Assembly (NCBI GenBank): GCA_001770815.1
Contig: MESD01000124.1
Location: forward strand, 1-64,000
DNA: 64,000 bases
DNA from: Burkholderiales bacterium RIFCSPHIGHO2_12_FULL_69_20
GTDB lineage: Bacteria > Pseudomonadota > Gammaproteobacteria > Burkholderiales > Burkholderiaceae_C
Direction: 5' to 3'
Shown here piece by piece: positions 52,047-60,702 of this stretch; within the stretch, counting starts at the first letter, position 1; each line of letters begins with the position of its first letter. The translations under genes were made by a program, and so were the position numbers. The notes under the pieces were generated by a model. It had not been told where the DNA came from, made no database searches, and was given only the letters and a program-made list of their open reading frames with translations.

Positions 52047-54388
52047 ACCGCAGCCCGACTATCGGCAGGCTGCGTGCTGGGGTGGCGGTGCACGTTGGTC
52101 GCCTGCGGTGCGGCGCCCTGCCCGGCCGCCGGTGCGGCCTGGCCCACCGGCTTGGCGCCCGACAGCGCGGCCAGCACCTGGGCCTTGGGGCCGTCCATCA
52201 CCACCTTGCCGGCGTCGACCACGATGATGCGGCCCACCAGCTCCAGCACCGCCGGGCGGTGCGTCACCATCACCAGCGTGCAGCCCCGGGCCGCCTCCTT
52301 GAGCTGGCGCAGGAAGGCCATCTCGCTCTGCGCATCCATCGAGCTGGTGGGCTCGTCCATCAACAGGATCCTGGGGTCGGTGATCAGGCTGCGTGTCAAT
52401 GCCACCAGCTGGCGCTGGCCGCCCGACAGCAGCGCGCCCGATTCACCCACCGGCAGGTCCCAGCCCAGCGGATGGCCTTCGGCCACGCGGGCCAGGCCGG
52501 TGAGCTTGGCCACCGCCGCCAGGCGCACCACGTCGGCGCCGGGCCGGCCCAGCAGCACGTTGTCGCGCAGCGTGCCGTTGAACAAGCGCGAGTCCTGTGG
52601 CACGTAGCCCACCTTGGCGCGGAAGTCGCCCGGGTCGAGCTGGCGCAGGTCGATGCCATCCACATCCACCATGCCCTCGCTGGGCCGGTACATGCCGGCC
52701 ACGACGCGCAGGATGGTGCTCTTGCCACTGCCGATGCGGCCCAGAATGGCCACCCGCTCGCCCGGCTCGAAGCGCAGCGTCACGCCCTTGAGCACCCGCG
52801 GTGATTCCTGGCCATCCCGCGTCGGGTAGGCAAAGCTGACATCGGCCAGCGCGATGCGCCCGCTCATCTCGCGCAGCGGGATGTAGCTGCGGCCGGGCTC
52901 ACGCTCGGTGGGTTGCGCCATCACCTTGTCGAGCGCGCGCATCGCCGCGCGCGCCCCCTGGTAGCGGGTGGTCAGCATCACGATGGACGACAGCGGCGCG
53001 ATGGCGCGCATGCCGAACATCACCCCGCCCATCAGCGCACCGCCGGTGATCACCTTGGCGTCGATCAGGTACACGCCCCACACCAGCATCACCAGGCTGA
53101 CGGCCTGCTGCGCGATCATCGACAGGTTCATGGTCAGCGCCGTGAGGCGGCGCGAGCGCAGCTGGCTTTGCACGGCGGCGGCGGCCGAGCGCTCGTACTG
53201 GTGCAGAAAGCGGCCCTGCGCGCCGGTGGCCTTGATGTCCTCGATGCCTTCCACCGCCTCGACCAGCAGCCCGTGCAGATCGGCCTGCTGCTGCATGTTG
53301 GCGTTGGTGGCGCGGCGCATCGCGCCCTGGATCACCAGCGCCGCACCCATGATCAGCGGCACCGCGAACACCAGCACCCAGCCCAGCGGCCCGCCGACGA
53401 TGAAGGCCATGCCGATGAAGATGAGGATGAACGGCAGGTCGGAGATGGCCGACAGCGTGGCCGACGAGAAGAACTCGCGCACCTGCTCGATCTGGCCCAC
53501 GACGTGGCTGTAGGCACCGGCCGATTCGGGCCGGCTCTCCATGCGCACGTTCAGGCTCTGGCGGAACAGCATGGTGCCCACCAGCAGGTCGGTCTTCTTG
53601 CCGGCCAGGTCGATCAGGTAGGTGCGCAGCTGGCGCGCGGCCAGGTCGAACAGCAGCGCCAGCCCCCCCGCCGCGGCCAGCGCCCACAGCGTGACGAAGG
53701 CCTTGTGCGGGATCACCTTGTCGTAGACCACCGAGGTGACCAGGCCGGTCACCAGCATCAGCGAATTGCTCAGCAGGGCCGCCAGCAGCGCCGAGCGGTA
53801 GTAGGGGACGAAGCGCCGCACGGTGCCCCACAGCCAGTGGCTGCCGGGGTCGCGCAGCGCGGCGGTGGCCTCGGCGCTGGTGGCGCTGGTGCGCGCGGTG
53901 GCCTGCGGCTTGGGCGTGGCCACCAGGCCGATGCCCGAGTACTCGGCGGCCAGTTCACTTTCGGTGGCGGCCAGTTCCTGGTCACCGCCGCCCGCCCCGG
54001 CGCCGGACGGCGCGTCGGTGCCGGGCATCACCACGGTGCACATCGTCGAGCCGTCGGCCTGCGCGTGGCGGGCCACCAGGATCACCGCATCGCCGTTGCG
54101 CAGCAGCAGCACCACCGGCAGCAGCAGGTCGTGGAACTCCCCGATCGCGCGCTGCACCAGCGCGGCGTTCCAGCCGGCGTCGCGCAGCGCCCGCAGGGCC
54201 TGGTCGGGCCCCACCAGGCCCTCGACATGCTGGCCCTCGAACAGCGACGCCACCGAGCGCTGTTGGCCGTGGTAACGCGTCAGCCACACCAGCGCCTGCG
54301 CCAGCGCGTCGTCGTCCATGCTCACGGGCGCCGGCCCGGGTTCGGGCTCGGCAACCGGCTGCAGGTGGGGATCGTCGCGGGCAGACAC
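52043..54388 (-). CDS. LapB-type type I secretion ABC transporter
   Basis: The 781-residue protein has an N-terminal peptidase-like domain (ALAQALVWLTRYHGQQRSVA onward) without an obvious catalytic Cys, as in transporters for large adhesins and RTX proteins. Six transmembrane helices follow (VRRFVPYYRSALLAALLSNS onward), then the ATPase: Walker A LGRIGSGKST, Q-loop region GYVPQDSRLF, signature LLSGGQRQ and Walker B ILLMDEPTSSMD. The start is a GTG at 54388; an ATG at 54319 is an alternative. Its likely cargo is the giant octad protein. Confidence 0.92.
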   Translation of the reverse strand: MSARDDPHLQPVAEPEPGPAPVSMDDDALAQALVWLTRYHGQQRSVASLFEGQHVEGLVGPDQALRALRDAGWNAALVQRAIGEFHDLLLPVVLLLRNGDAVILVARHAQADGSTMCTVVMPGTDAPSGAGAGGGDQELAATESELAAEYSGIGLVATPKPQATARTSATSAEATAALRDPGSHWLWGTVRRFVPYYRSALLAALLSNSLMLVTGLVTSVVYDKVIPHKAFVTLWALAAAGGLALLFDLAARQLRTYLIDLAGKKTDLLVGTMLFRQSLNVRMESRPESAGAYSHVVGQIEQVREFFSSATLSAISDLPFILIFIGMAFIVGGPLGWVLVFAVPLIMGAALVIQGAMRRATNANMQQQADLHGLLVEAVEGIEDIKATGAQGRFLHQYERSAAAAVQSQLRSRRLTALTMNLSMIAQQAVSLVMLVWGVYLIDAKVITGGALMGGVMFGMRAIAPLSSIVMLTTRYQGARAAMRALDKVMAQPTEREPGRSYIPLREMSGRIALADVSFAYPTRDGQESPRVLKGVTLRFEPGERVAILGRIGSGKSTILRVVAGMYRPSEGMVDVDGIDLRQLDPGDFRAKVGYVPQDSRLFNGTLRDNVLLGRPGADVVRLAAVAKLTGLARVAEGHPLGWDLPVGESGALLSGGQRQLVALTRSLITDPRILLMDEPTSSMDAQSEMAFLRQLKEAARGCTLVMVTHRPAVLELVGRIIVVDAGKVVMDGPKAQVLAALSGAKPVGQAAPAAGQGAAPQATNVHRHPSTQPADSRAAV

Positions 54389-54446
54389 GGGGCGGCAGGC
54401 TCAGTCGATCGCTTGGTCGGTGGGTGTCAGCCGGGGCTGCACGTGA

Positions 54447-56243
54447 TCAGGCCCGGTGCAACAGCGCCAGCCGCTCGTACTCGGCCTCGAGGTCGCGCAC
54501 GATCTGCGGCAGGTCGAACAGCGGCGAGCTGCGCCCGTGCTCGGCCAGATAACGCTTGTACGAGGCCACCCGCGCCGGCTGGCGGCCCAGCACCACGGCC
54601 AGCTTCTCGTAGTCGGCCAGCGTGTCGGTGGCCAGCTCGGGCAGGCCCACGGCGGTGAGCAGGCTGCCGGCCATGCGCGAGATGTAGCTGCGCCCGCTCA
54701 GCGTGACGATGGGTGTGCCCATCCACAGCGCATCGCTGGCGGTGGTGCCGGCGTTGTACGGAAAGGTGTCGAGCACCAGATCGGCGCACTGGAAGCGCGC
54801 CAGGTACTCGGGCGGCGCCACGCGCGGCGCGAAGATCAGCCGATCACGCGCCACGCCGTGCGCATCGGCGCAGCGCAGCATGTTCTCGCGCGCGGTGTGA
54901 TTGTCGGCCAGCAGCCACAGCACGCTGTCGTCCACCTGCTGCAATATGCGCATCCACGCGCCGAACACCTCGGGCGTGAACTTGAAGTTGTTGTTGAACG
55001 AGCAGTAGACGAAGCGGTCCTCGGGCAGGCCGTAGGTGGCACGCTGGGGGCGTGGCGCCACCTCGCGCTGACGGTCGCTGACCTGGTAGCAGTGCGGCAG
55101 GCGGATCGGCCGCTCGGTGCAATAGGGTTCCAGCGCGGGCGGCATCACGTAGTGGTCAGCAATGATCCAGTCGACCCCGGGCAGGCCCGAGGTGCCGGGC
55201 AGCCCCAGGTAGCTGATCTGCACCGGCGCGGCGCGCCAGCCCAGGATGGCCGGGCGCGCACCGCTGGTCAGGCCCTGCAGGTCGACCAGCACGTCGATGC
55301 CGGCCTGGGCGATCAGCTTGGCGGCGGTGGCGTCGTCCACCCCACCCAGGCGCACCAGGTGGTCCATGGCCTTGACGATGCGCCGGCGCTGCGGCTGCGC
55401 GCTCTCGGGCGTCCAGCAGAAGGCCCAGACCTCGAACTTGTCGCGGTCGTGCAGCTCGAACAGCTCGGGCGTGAGCAGGCCCACCGCATGCATGTGCAGA
55501 TCACCCGACAGGTAGCCGATCCTGATCTTGCCGGTGCGCGGCGGCATGGTGCTGTGCAGCGCCACCGGCTGGGCCTTGGGCACGCGCTCGTGCGCAAAGC
55601 GCATGGCCGACAGCAACTGCAGCGCGGGGTCGTCGCTGGCGCTCATCATCGCCAGCAGCGAGGTGCCCTGCACCAGCCGGTTGGGGCCCACCTCGCCCAC
55701 CGGCTCGTACACCGGCCAGGCGCACTGCTTCTGCCGCAGGTGCACGTAGTGCTGCACCACGCTGGGCTGTTGGGGGTCGAGCAGCAGGCTCTGGCGCAGC
55801 GCGGCCTCGGCCTCGGGGTAGCGGCGCAGCGTCTCGAGCAATCGGCCCAGGTTGTTCCAGGCATGCACCCGCAGTTCGGCGCTGGCGCCGGCATCGATCA
55901 CCGCCTGCCACTGCGCCATCGCCGGCTCGTGCTGGCCGGCGCGCTCGAGCAGGTGGCCCAGGTTCAGCCGCGCATGCGGAAAGTTGGGCTGCAGCGCCAC
56001 CGCCTGCCGGTACGCGGCCTCGGCCTCGGCGCTGCGCTGCAATGCCCCCAGCAACGTGCCCAGGTTGAAGCAGGCCACGTGGCGCATCGCCGGCGGGCCG
56101 TCGGCGATCCAGTCCGTGTACATCGTCACCGCCACCTCGGCCCGGCCGGCCTGCTGCAGGCGCTGGGCTTCGGTGACGAGATCGGCAAGCGACAGTTGGA
56201 CGGGCGGGGTCAGAACGGCATCGGGCACGGCAGCTCCAGGCAC
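54447..56243 (-). CDS. TPR-containing GT41 (SPINDLY/O-GlcNAc transferase-like) glycosyltransferase
   Basis: The 598-residue protein has an N-terminal TPR array (HVACFNLGTLLGALQRSAEA, PNFPHARLNLGHLLERAGQH, WNNLGRLLETLRRYPEAEAA). The GT41 catalytic part follows: RIGYLSGDLHMHAVGLLTPE, VLVDLQGLTSGARPAILGWR, SFNNNFKFTPEVFGAWMRIL and LDTFPYNAGTTASDALWMGT. Bacterial members glycosylate proteins, including flagellins and adhesins, on Ser/Thr or Asn. It lies between the secretion system and the flagellar operon, and either could supply its substrate. The Ser/Thr-rich giant octad protein is an attractive one. The start is a GTG at 56243. Confidence 0.88.
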   Translation of the reverse strand: MPGAAVPDAVLTPPVQLSLADLVTEAQRLQQAGRAEVAVTMYTDWIADGPPAMRHVACFNLGTLLGALQRSAEAEAAYRQAVALQPNFPHARLNLGHLLERAGQHEPAMAQWQAVIDAGASAELRVHAWNNLGRLLETLRRYPEAEAALRQSLLLDPQQPSVVQHYVHLRQKQCAWPVYEPVGEVGPNRLVQGTSLLAMMSASDDPALQLLSAMRFAHERVPKAQPVALHSTMPPRTGKIRIGYLSGDLHMHAVGLLTPELFELHDRDKFEVWAFCWTPESAQPQRRRIVKAMDHLVRLGGVDDATAAKLIAQAGIDVLVDLQGLTSGARPAILGWRAAPVQISYLGLPGTSGLPGVDWIIADHYVMPPALEPYCTERPIRLPHCYQVSDRQREVAPRPQRATYGLPEDRFVYCSFNNNFKFTPEVFGAWMRILQQVDDSVLWLLADNHTARENMLRCADAHGVARDRLIFAPRVAPPEYLARFQCADLVLDTFPYNAGTTASDALWMGTPIVTLSGRSYISRMAGSLLTAVGLPELATDTLADYEKLAVVLGRQPARVASYKRYLAEHGRSSPLFDLPQIVRDLEAEYERLALLHRA

Positions 56244-56338
56244 GGCATGGTGGACAAGCCATGGTAGGAGTGGGGGTGCGCCGGCAAGCGGCGCAAAAGG
56301 CCGGGCAAAGCGCCCCTTATTGCTTGCCTGCTGCCCAG

Positions 56339-56366
56339 CAAAAAGGCGACCCCGGGGGTCGCCTTG
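56339..56366 (-). terminator. intrinsic terminator after cheZ
   Basis: Read on the minus strand, AAGGCGACCCC pairs with GGGGTCGCCTT in a near-perfect stem that runs into a T tract. It sits 25 bp past the cheZ stop and ends the flhD-to-cheZ series. Confidence 0.85.
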
Positions 56367-56390
56367 TCAGGGGTGCCGCGTGGCCCCCGA

Positions 56391-57023
56391 TCAGAACCCC
56401 AGGCTGGCCAGCAGGTCGTCGACCTCGCCCTGGTTGCTGACCACGTCGGTGCGGCCTTCGGGGTTGACCACCGGGCCGTGCAGCACGCTGGGGTCGACCT
56501 TCTCGCGCTGGTCGGGGGGCACCACCTGCACCAGCAGCTTGACCAGGCTGTCTTCCAGGTCGTTGGCCAGCGCCACCACCTTGGCCACCACCTGGCCGGT
56601 GAGGTCGTGGAAGTCCTGCGCCATCATGATGTCGGTGAGGTGCGCATCGATCAGCTTGGTGCGCGCTTCGACGTCGTTGACGAAGTTGAACACCGCGCCC
56701 GAGGCCACGGCCTTGACCGGATCGGCCAGCAGCGCGGCGGCCAGCGCCCGGGTCTGCTCGGCGATCGCGGTGTGCTCGGCCTTGGCCTGGTCGACCGAGT
56801 TGAGCACCTTGTCGGCGGCGGCCGCCGTCTTGGTGGCGATGTAGCTGAGGCGGCTGCGCGCGTCGGGCAGGCCGTCGGTGGCCACCTGCAGCTTGGGCAT
56901 CACGCCCAGTTGCTGCATGGTGTCGTGCAGCAGGCGGGTGATGCTGCCGAGCTGCTGGAACACCTCGGGTGAAGCCAGCACGCCCTGCGCGGGCACCATG
57001 GCGGCGATGTCTTCCATTTTCAT
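56391..57023 (-). CDS. cheZ: chemotaxis phosphatase CheZ
   Basis: CheZ dephosphorylates CheY-P. The 210-residue helical protein carries the active-site region DIMMAQDFHDLTGQVV; the Gln in TGQV is the catalytic residue in the family. It ends in the CheY-binding peptide VDDLLASLGF. It follows cheY by 20 bp. The start is MKMEDIAAMV at 57023; a second Met is two codons later. Confidence 0.95.
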   Translation of the reverse strand: MKMEDIAAMVPAQGVLASPEVFQQLGSITRLLHDTMQQLGVMPKLQVATDGLPDARSRLSYIATKTAAAADKVLNSVDQAKAEHTAIAEQTRALAAALLADPVKAVASGAVFNFVNDVEARTKLIDAHLTDIMMAQDFHDLTGQVVAKVVALANDLEDSLVKLLVQVVPPDQREKVDPSVLHGPVVNPEGRTDVVSNQGEVDDLLASLGF

Positions 57024-57043
57024 GGCGTACTCCCTAGCGCGGG

Positions 57044-57442
57044 TCAGGCCGTGGCCGCCAGCTTTTGCATGATCTTGGTGACCTTTTCTTCCAGCGTGGC
57101 CTTGGTGAAAGGCTTGACCACGTAGCCGGCAGCGCCGCTCTGCGCGGCCAGCAGGATGTCTTCCTTGCGCGCCTCGGCCGTCACCATCAGCACCGGGATG
57201 TGCTTCAGGCTGTCTTCGGCCTTGACGGCCTTGAGCAGGTCGAAGCCGTTCATGTTCGGCATGTTGATGTCGCTGACGACGAAGTCGTAGCGGTTGGTCT
57301 TGAGCATCTGCAAGGCGATGGCGCCGTCTTCGGCTTCGTCCACGTTGTTGCAGCCCATTTCCTTGAGCAGGCCGCGCACGATGCGGCGCATGGTGGAGAA
57401 GTCGTCGACGACCAGGAACTTGAGGTCGGAGGGATTGCTCAT
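57044..57442 (-). CDS. cheY: chemotaxis response regulator CheY
   Basis: This 132-residue single receiver domain starts [20 protein letters not shown] at 57442. The phosphorylation site is [12 protein letters not shown] (Asp). The switch Thr and Lys are in [11 protein letters not shown] and [11 protein letters not shown]. It is the classic CheY of the flagellar switch. A sigma-28-type promoter sits in the end of motB just upstream. Confidence 0.97.
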   Translation of the reverse strand: MSNPSDLKFLVVDDFSTMRRIVRGLLKEMGCNNVDEAEDGAIALQMLKTNRYDFVVSDINMPNMNGFDLLKAVKAEDSLKHIPVLMVTAEARKEDILLAAQSGAAGYVVKPFTKATLEEKVTKIMQKLAATA

Positions 57443-57515
57443 GTCTGTCCTCGGGGCTGGGGGCAAAGAGTGAAAAGTGAAAGGGGACCGGACCGCGACG
57501 CTGGTCGTTTCGGGC

Positions 57516-57542
57516 TTATCGGCCGGCTCGCGCGGTACTTGA
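57516..57542 (-). promoter_or_regulatory. sigma-28-type promoter for cheY-cheZ, inside the end of motB
   Basis: On the minus strand TCAAGTAC is followed by 11 bases and then GCCGATAA, a perfect FliA -10. The element overlaps the last codons and stop of motB. Transcription would start near 57508, about 65 bases before the cheY ATG. Confidence 0.65.
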
Positions 57543-58487
57543 TACCAACGACGGCTTTTCCGGTCGAATCGTGGGTTCCGCCGCTGTTGGCGAGGGTGCC
57601 GACACCATGTCGGCGGTGGGGCGGTAGAAGCGGTCCTCGGCCTCGCGGTTCATCACGATGATGCTGATGCGGCGGTTCTGCGGGTCGGCGGGGTCGTCTC
57701 GGTTGAAGGGCTGGCTGCTGGCCAGGCCCTGCACCCGCAGCACGCGCTCTTCGGTCAGGCCACCGGCCACCAGTTCGCGCCGCGAGGCATTCGCCCGGTC
57801 GGCCGACAGCTCCCAGTTGCTGTAGCCGGCGTCGCCGGCCGAGAAGCGCTGCGCATCGGTATGGCCTTCCAGCGTCAGCCGGTTGGGCACCTCCACCAGC
57901 ACCGCGCCGATGGCGCGCAGCAGGTCGCGCATGTAGGACTTGACGATCGCGCTGCCGCTGTCGAACATCGGCCGGGCCTGCTCGTCGACGATCTGGATGC
58001 GCAAGCCGTCGCGGGTCATGTCCAGCTTGATCTGCGAGGCGTACTGCGACAGCTTGGCGTTGTTCTTGAACTCGTTGGCCACCTGCTCGCTCAGCTCCTG
58101 CAGCCGGGCGGCCTCGGCCACCCGCTGCTCGTGGCGCAGCGCCTGCAGGTTGATGGTCTTGGTGGGTGCGTCCACATCGCCGCGCTTGACCTGGCCGCCC
58201 GAGCGCGTCAGGTCCTGCCCGCCGCCCTTGACCACCGACGACGAATCACCCGAGCCCGAGCCGCCATTGAGCAGCGCCACCTTCAGCGGGCTCTGAAAGT
58301 AATCGGCGATGCCCTTCTTGTCGCCCTCGGAGGTGCTGCCCAGCAACCACATCAGCAGGAAGAAGGCCATCATCGCGGTCACGAAGTCGGCATAGGCGAT
58401 CTTCCACGCCCCGCCATGCACCGCATGGCCGCCCTTCTTCACCCGCTTGATGATGATGGGCTGCAGCTTCTTCGCGTCACCCGCCAT
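57516..58487 (-). CDS. motB: flagellar motor stator protein MotB
   Basis: The 323-residue protein has an N-terminal [20 protein letters not shown] followed by a single helix ([15 protein letters not shown]). The Asp in YADFVTAMM is the proton-binding residue. The C-terminal OmpA-like peptidoglycan-binding domain includes [20 protein letters not shown] and [18 protein letters not shown]. The stator couples proton flow to rotation with MotA. It is separated from motA by a 125-bp gap holding a dispersed repeat. Confidence 0.97.
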   Translation of the reverse strand: MAGDAKKLQPIIIKRVKKGGHAVHGGAWKIAYADFVTAMMAFFLLMWLLGSTSEGDKKGIADYFQSPLKVALLNGGSGSGDSSSVVKGGGQDLTRSGGQVKRGDVDAPTKTINLQALRHEQRVAEAARLQELSEQVANEFKNNAKLSQYASQIKLDMTRDGLRIQIVDEQARPMFDSGSAIVKSYMRDLLRAIGAVLVEVPNRLTLEGHTDAQRFSAGDAGYSNWELSADRANASRRELVAGGLTEERVLRVQGLASSQPFNRDDPADPQNRRISIIVMNREAEDRFYRPTADMVSAPSPTAAEPTIRPEKPSLVSSTARAGR

Positions 58488-58493
58488 TTAGAG

Positions 58494-58571
58494 CCCCCCC
58501 CCGAAGCGCCTGCGGCGCTCCCCCCCAGGGGGGCGCCGCCAGTGGCCCGGCAAAGCCGGTTCCACGGCGTC
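58494..58571 (-). repeat. dispersed extragenic repeat, copy A (between motB and motA)
   Basis: The minus-strand reading has GGAACCGGCTTTGCCGGGCC, then a run of C and G around CCCCCCTGGGGGGAGCGC, then GCGCTTCGGGGGG. Copy B at 61321-61394 shows the same blocks in the same order on the plus strand. Each contains several small palindromes able to fold. It is probably a species-specific intergenic element. Confidence 0.65.
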
Positions 58572-58612
58572 CACTTGGTTCGACCGCCGCAATTCGAACT
58601 TCGGCTGCTGCA

Positions 58613-59470
58613 TCACTTCTTCTTGACATGGGCTTCGAGTTCGGTGAACGACGGGCGATCGCCCGAGAACAGCACCTTGCGGCCGAACTCGATGGCCACC
58701 TGCGGGGCGTAGCCCTGCATGCTGGCCAGCAGCGTGGTCTTGATGCACTGGAATTCCTTGCCGGCGTCTTCCACCTTCTGCTCCAGCAGGCCGCCCAGCG
58801 GCTCGACGAAGCCGTAGGCCAGCAAGATGCCCAGGAAGGTGCCGACCAGGGCCGAGGCGATCATGCCGCCCAGGATGGCCGGCGCCTGGCCCACCGAGCC
58901 CATGGTGTTGACCACGCCCAGCACGGCCGCCACGATGCCGAAGGCCGGCAGGCCGCCGGCCAGGCGCCCGATGGCGGCCACGGCGGCATGCTCTTCCTGA
59001 TGGTGGGTCTCGATCTCGCTGTCCATCAGGCTCTCGATCTCGTGGGCGTTCAAGTTGCCCGAGACCATCATGCGCAGGTAGTCGGTGATGAACTCGGTGA
59101 CGTGATGGTCGTTGCCGACGATCGGGTACTTCTGGAACAGCGGCGAGCTGTGCGGATCTTCCACGTCCTTCTCGATCGACATCAGCCCTTCCTTGCGGGC
59201 CTTCTGCAGGATGTCGAACATCAGCGCCAGCAGCTCCATGTAGCGCGCCTTGCTGAACTTGCTGCCCTTGAAGCACTGGCCCAGGCCGCGCATCGAGGCC
59301 TTGATGACCTTCATCTGGTTGTTGGCGATGAAGGCACCGGCGGCGGCGCCGAAGATGGTGATCATCTCGAAGGGCAACGCCTTCAGGACGACCTGGATGT
59401 TTCCGCCGTGAAAGATGTACACGCCGAAAATGCAAACCATTGCGAGTGACCAGCCGACGATGACGAACAT
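58613..59470 (-). CDS. motA: flagellar motor stator protein MotA
   Basis: The 285-residue protein has four transmembrane helices (MFVIVGWSLAMVCIFGVYIF at the start; LAGGLPAFGIVAAVLGVVNT and ALVGTFLGILLAYGFVEPLG later). The cytoplasmic loop contains the conserved MRGLGQCFKGSKFSKARYME charged region that touches FliG. It forms the proton-driven stator with MotB. A sigma-28-type promoter lies 60-85 bp upstream in the preceding gene. Confidence 0.97.
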   Translation of the reverse strand: MFVIVGWSLAMVCIFGVYIFHGGNIQVVLKALPFEMITIFGAAAGAFIANNQMKVIKASMRGLGQCFKGSKFSKARYMELLALMFDILQKARKEGLMSIEKDVEDPHSSPLFQKYPIVGNDHHVTEFITDYLRMMVSGNLNAHEIESLMDSEIETHHQEEHAAVAAIGRLAGGLPAFGIVAAVLGVVNTMGSVGQAPAILGGMIASALVGTFLGILLAYGFVEPLGGLLEQKVEDAGKEFQCIKTTLLASMQGYAPQVAIEFGRKVLFSGDRPSFTELEAHVKKK

Positions 59471-59491
59471 GGTGTGGTGGGGTGTAGCTGC

Positions 59492-60457
59492 TCAGCGCCT
59501 GCCCGGCCGGGCCGGCTTGTTGCTGGGGTTATCGGCCACGGCCGGCGCGGGTTGAGCCACCCAGCCCGAACGGTCCGATCGGCCCGGCCCGTGCGGCGTC
59601 GCGGGCGGCTGGCCGGCCACGCGGTAGGCCCACACCGGCTGCGCGCCCGGGCGGCGCAGCGCCAGCGTCGGCTCGACATCGGGCACCACGAAGTCCAGGC
59701 TCACCAGCCAAGCCCCCGGCGCCAGTTCGGCCTGCACCTTGGCCCAGGCGCGGGCCATGCTCTCGGGCCGCTGGAACAGGTAGACCACCGCGTTGCCCGA
59801 CCAGTCGGCCGCCCACATGTCGCCCTGGCGCACACGCGCCCAGGGGCAGCGCAGTGCACTGGCCAGGCGCAGTGGCCAGCTCCATTCGACGCCCTCCAGC
59901 CGCGCCTGCGGCCAGGTGGCGCGCAGCGCGGCCAGGCCGTGGCCCAGACCACAGCCGGCGTCCAGCACGCGTGCACCCGGTGGCAGCGGCACGGCATCGG
60001 CCAGGCCGCGCAAGGCGTCGACCGGGGTGGGAAACAGCGGCGCGTCGCGCCAGGCCCGCAACGGGTAGGCCGCCAGCAGCAGGGCCAGCGGCAGCAGCCA
60101 GGCCCAGGCCGGCACCCCGGCAGCAGCCCCACCCAGCGCCGCCGAGACCGGAAAGCCCGCGGCCATGAAACAACGTCGCCAGCCGCTGGCCAGCCGCGGC
60201 ATCAGGGCCAGCAGTGCCCCGCTGGCCGTGGCCAGCACCCACGGCACCATGGCCGGCCAACCCAGCACCGAGGCCGCCGGTTTCAGTGCCCAAGACAGCG
60301 CCCACCACAGCGCCCAGGCGGCCAGCCAGGTGGCCAGCGCCGGCGCGGGCCAGGGCAGCCGCAGCGCAATGCCGCGGCGCTGTGCTGGATCGACAGAAGC
60401 GGGCAAGGCAGGCATGGCGGGCATGCACGCAGTGTCGGCAGCGGGGGCTGCGGCCAT
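59492..60457 (-). CDS. membrane-anchored class I SAM-dependent methyltransferase
   Basis: About 321 residues are read from an ATG at 60457; later Met codons at 60424 and 60415 are possible, so the start is uncertain. Hydrophobic helices come first (LATWLAAWALWWALSWAL, WAWLLPLALLLAAYPL). A compact methyltransferase core follows: motif I ARVLDAGCGLGHGLAALR, then LEGVEWSW, QGDMWAADWSGNAVVYLFQR and LVSLDFVVPD. It lies between flhC and motA, after the flhDC terminator. The substrate is unknown. Confidence 0.75.
   Translation of the reverse strand: MAAAPAADTACMPAMPALPASVDPAQRRGIALRLPWPAPALATWLAAWALWWALSWALKPAASVLGWPAMVPWVLATASGALLALMPRLASGWRRCFMAAGFPVSAALGGAAAGVPAWAWLLPLALLLAAYPLRAWRDAPLFPTPVDALRGLADAVPLPPGARVLDAGCGLGHGLAALRATWPQARLEGVEWSWPLRLASALRCPWARVRQGDMWAADWSGNAVVYLFQRPESMARAWAKVQAELAPGAWLVSLDFVVPDVEPTLALRRPGAQPVWAYRVAGQPPATPHGPGRSDRSGWVAQPAPAVADNPSNKPARPGRR
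59529..59555 (-). promoter_or_regulatory. sigma-28-type promoter for motA-motB, inside the methyltransferase gene
   Basis: On the minus strand TCAACCCG is followed by 11 bases and then GCCGATAA. The -10 is a perfect FliA match and the -35 begins TCAA. It lies in the last codons of the methyltransferase gene. Transcription would start near 59521, about 50 bases before the motA ATG. Confidence 0.6.
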
Positions 60458-60528
60458 CGCTGGAAAAGACGGGCGCTTCGGGGCAGCGGCGGCCCGTTGA
60501 CCCGGCGCACGGCGCGGCGCGCGCCCAG

Positions 60529-60562
60529 AAAAAAGGGCGGTCTCCCGAAGGAGGCCGCCCTG
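60529..60562 (-). terminator. intrinsic terminator after flhDC
   Basis: Read on the minus strand, AGGGCGGCCTCC and GGAGACCGCCCT pair around TTCG, with one mismatch, and run straight into six T. It lies about 140 bp past the flhC stop and before the methyltransferase gene. Confidence 0.8.
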
Positions 60563-60656
60563 AAAGCACAGGGATGTGCTAGGAGGAGACAAGCAAGAAC
60601 ACGGTTGAACCCGACAAACCGGAAAAGTTCAATCCACCCTCCTGGTTTCGGCCGCT

Positions 60657-60681
60657 GGCGCCGGGGCTCGAGGCCGGCGCC
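60657..60681. repeat. inverted repeat after flhC
   Basis: GGCGCCGG and CCGGCGCC form eight-base perfect arms nine bases apart, within 50 bp after the flhC stop. It could stabilise the 3' end of the flhDC message. The rest of 60563-60702 shows no gene. Confidence 0.4.
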
Positions 60682-60702
60682 GGGCTGCAGCCAGGCATCA
60701 AT

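Noticed and set aside
60605-60632. TTGAAC and GTTCAA arms 16 bases apart after flhC as a Crp/Fnr site.
   Set aside because: The spacing is far too wide for a dimer of this family, and the site lies downstream of flhC near a terminator.
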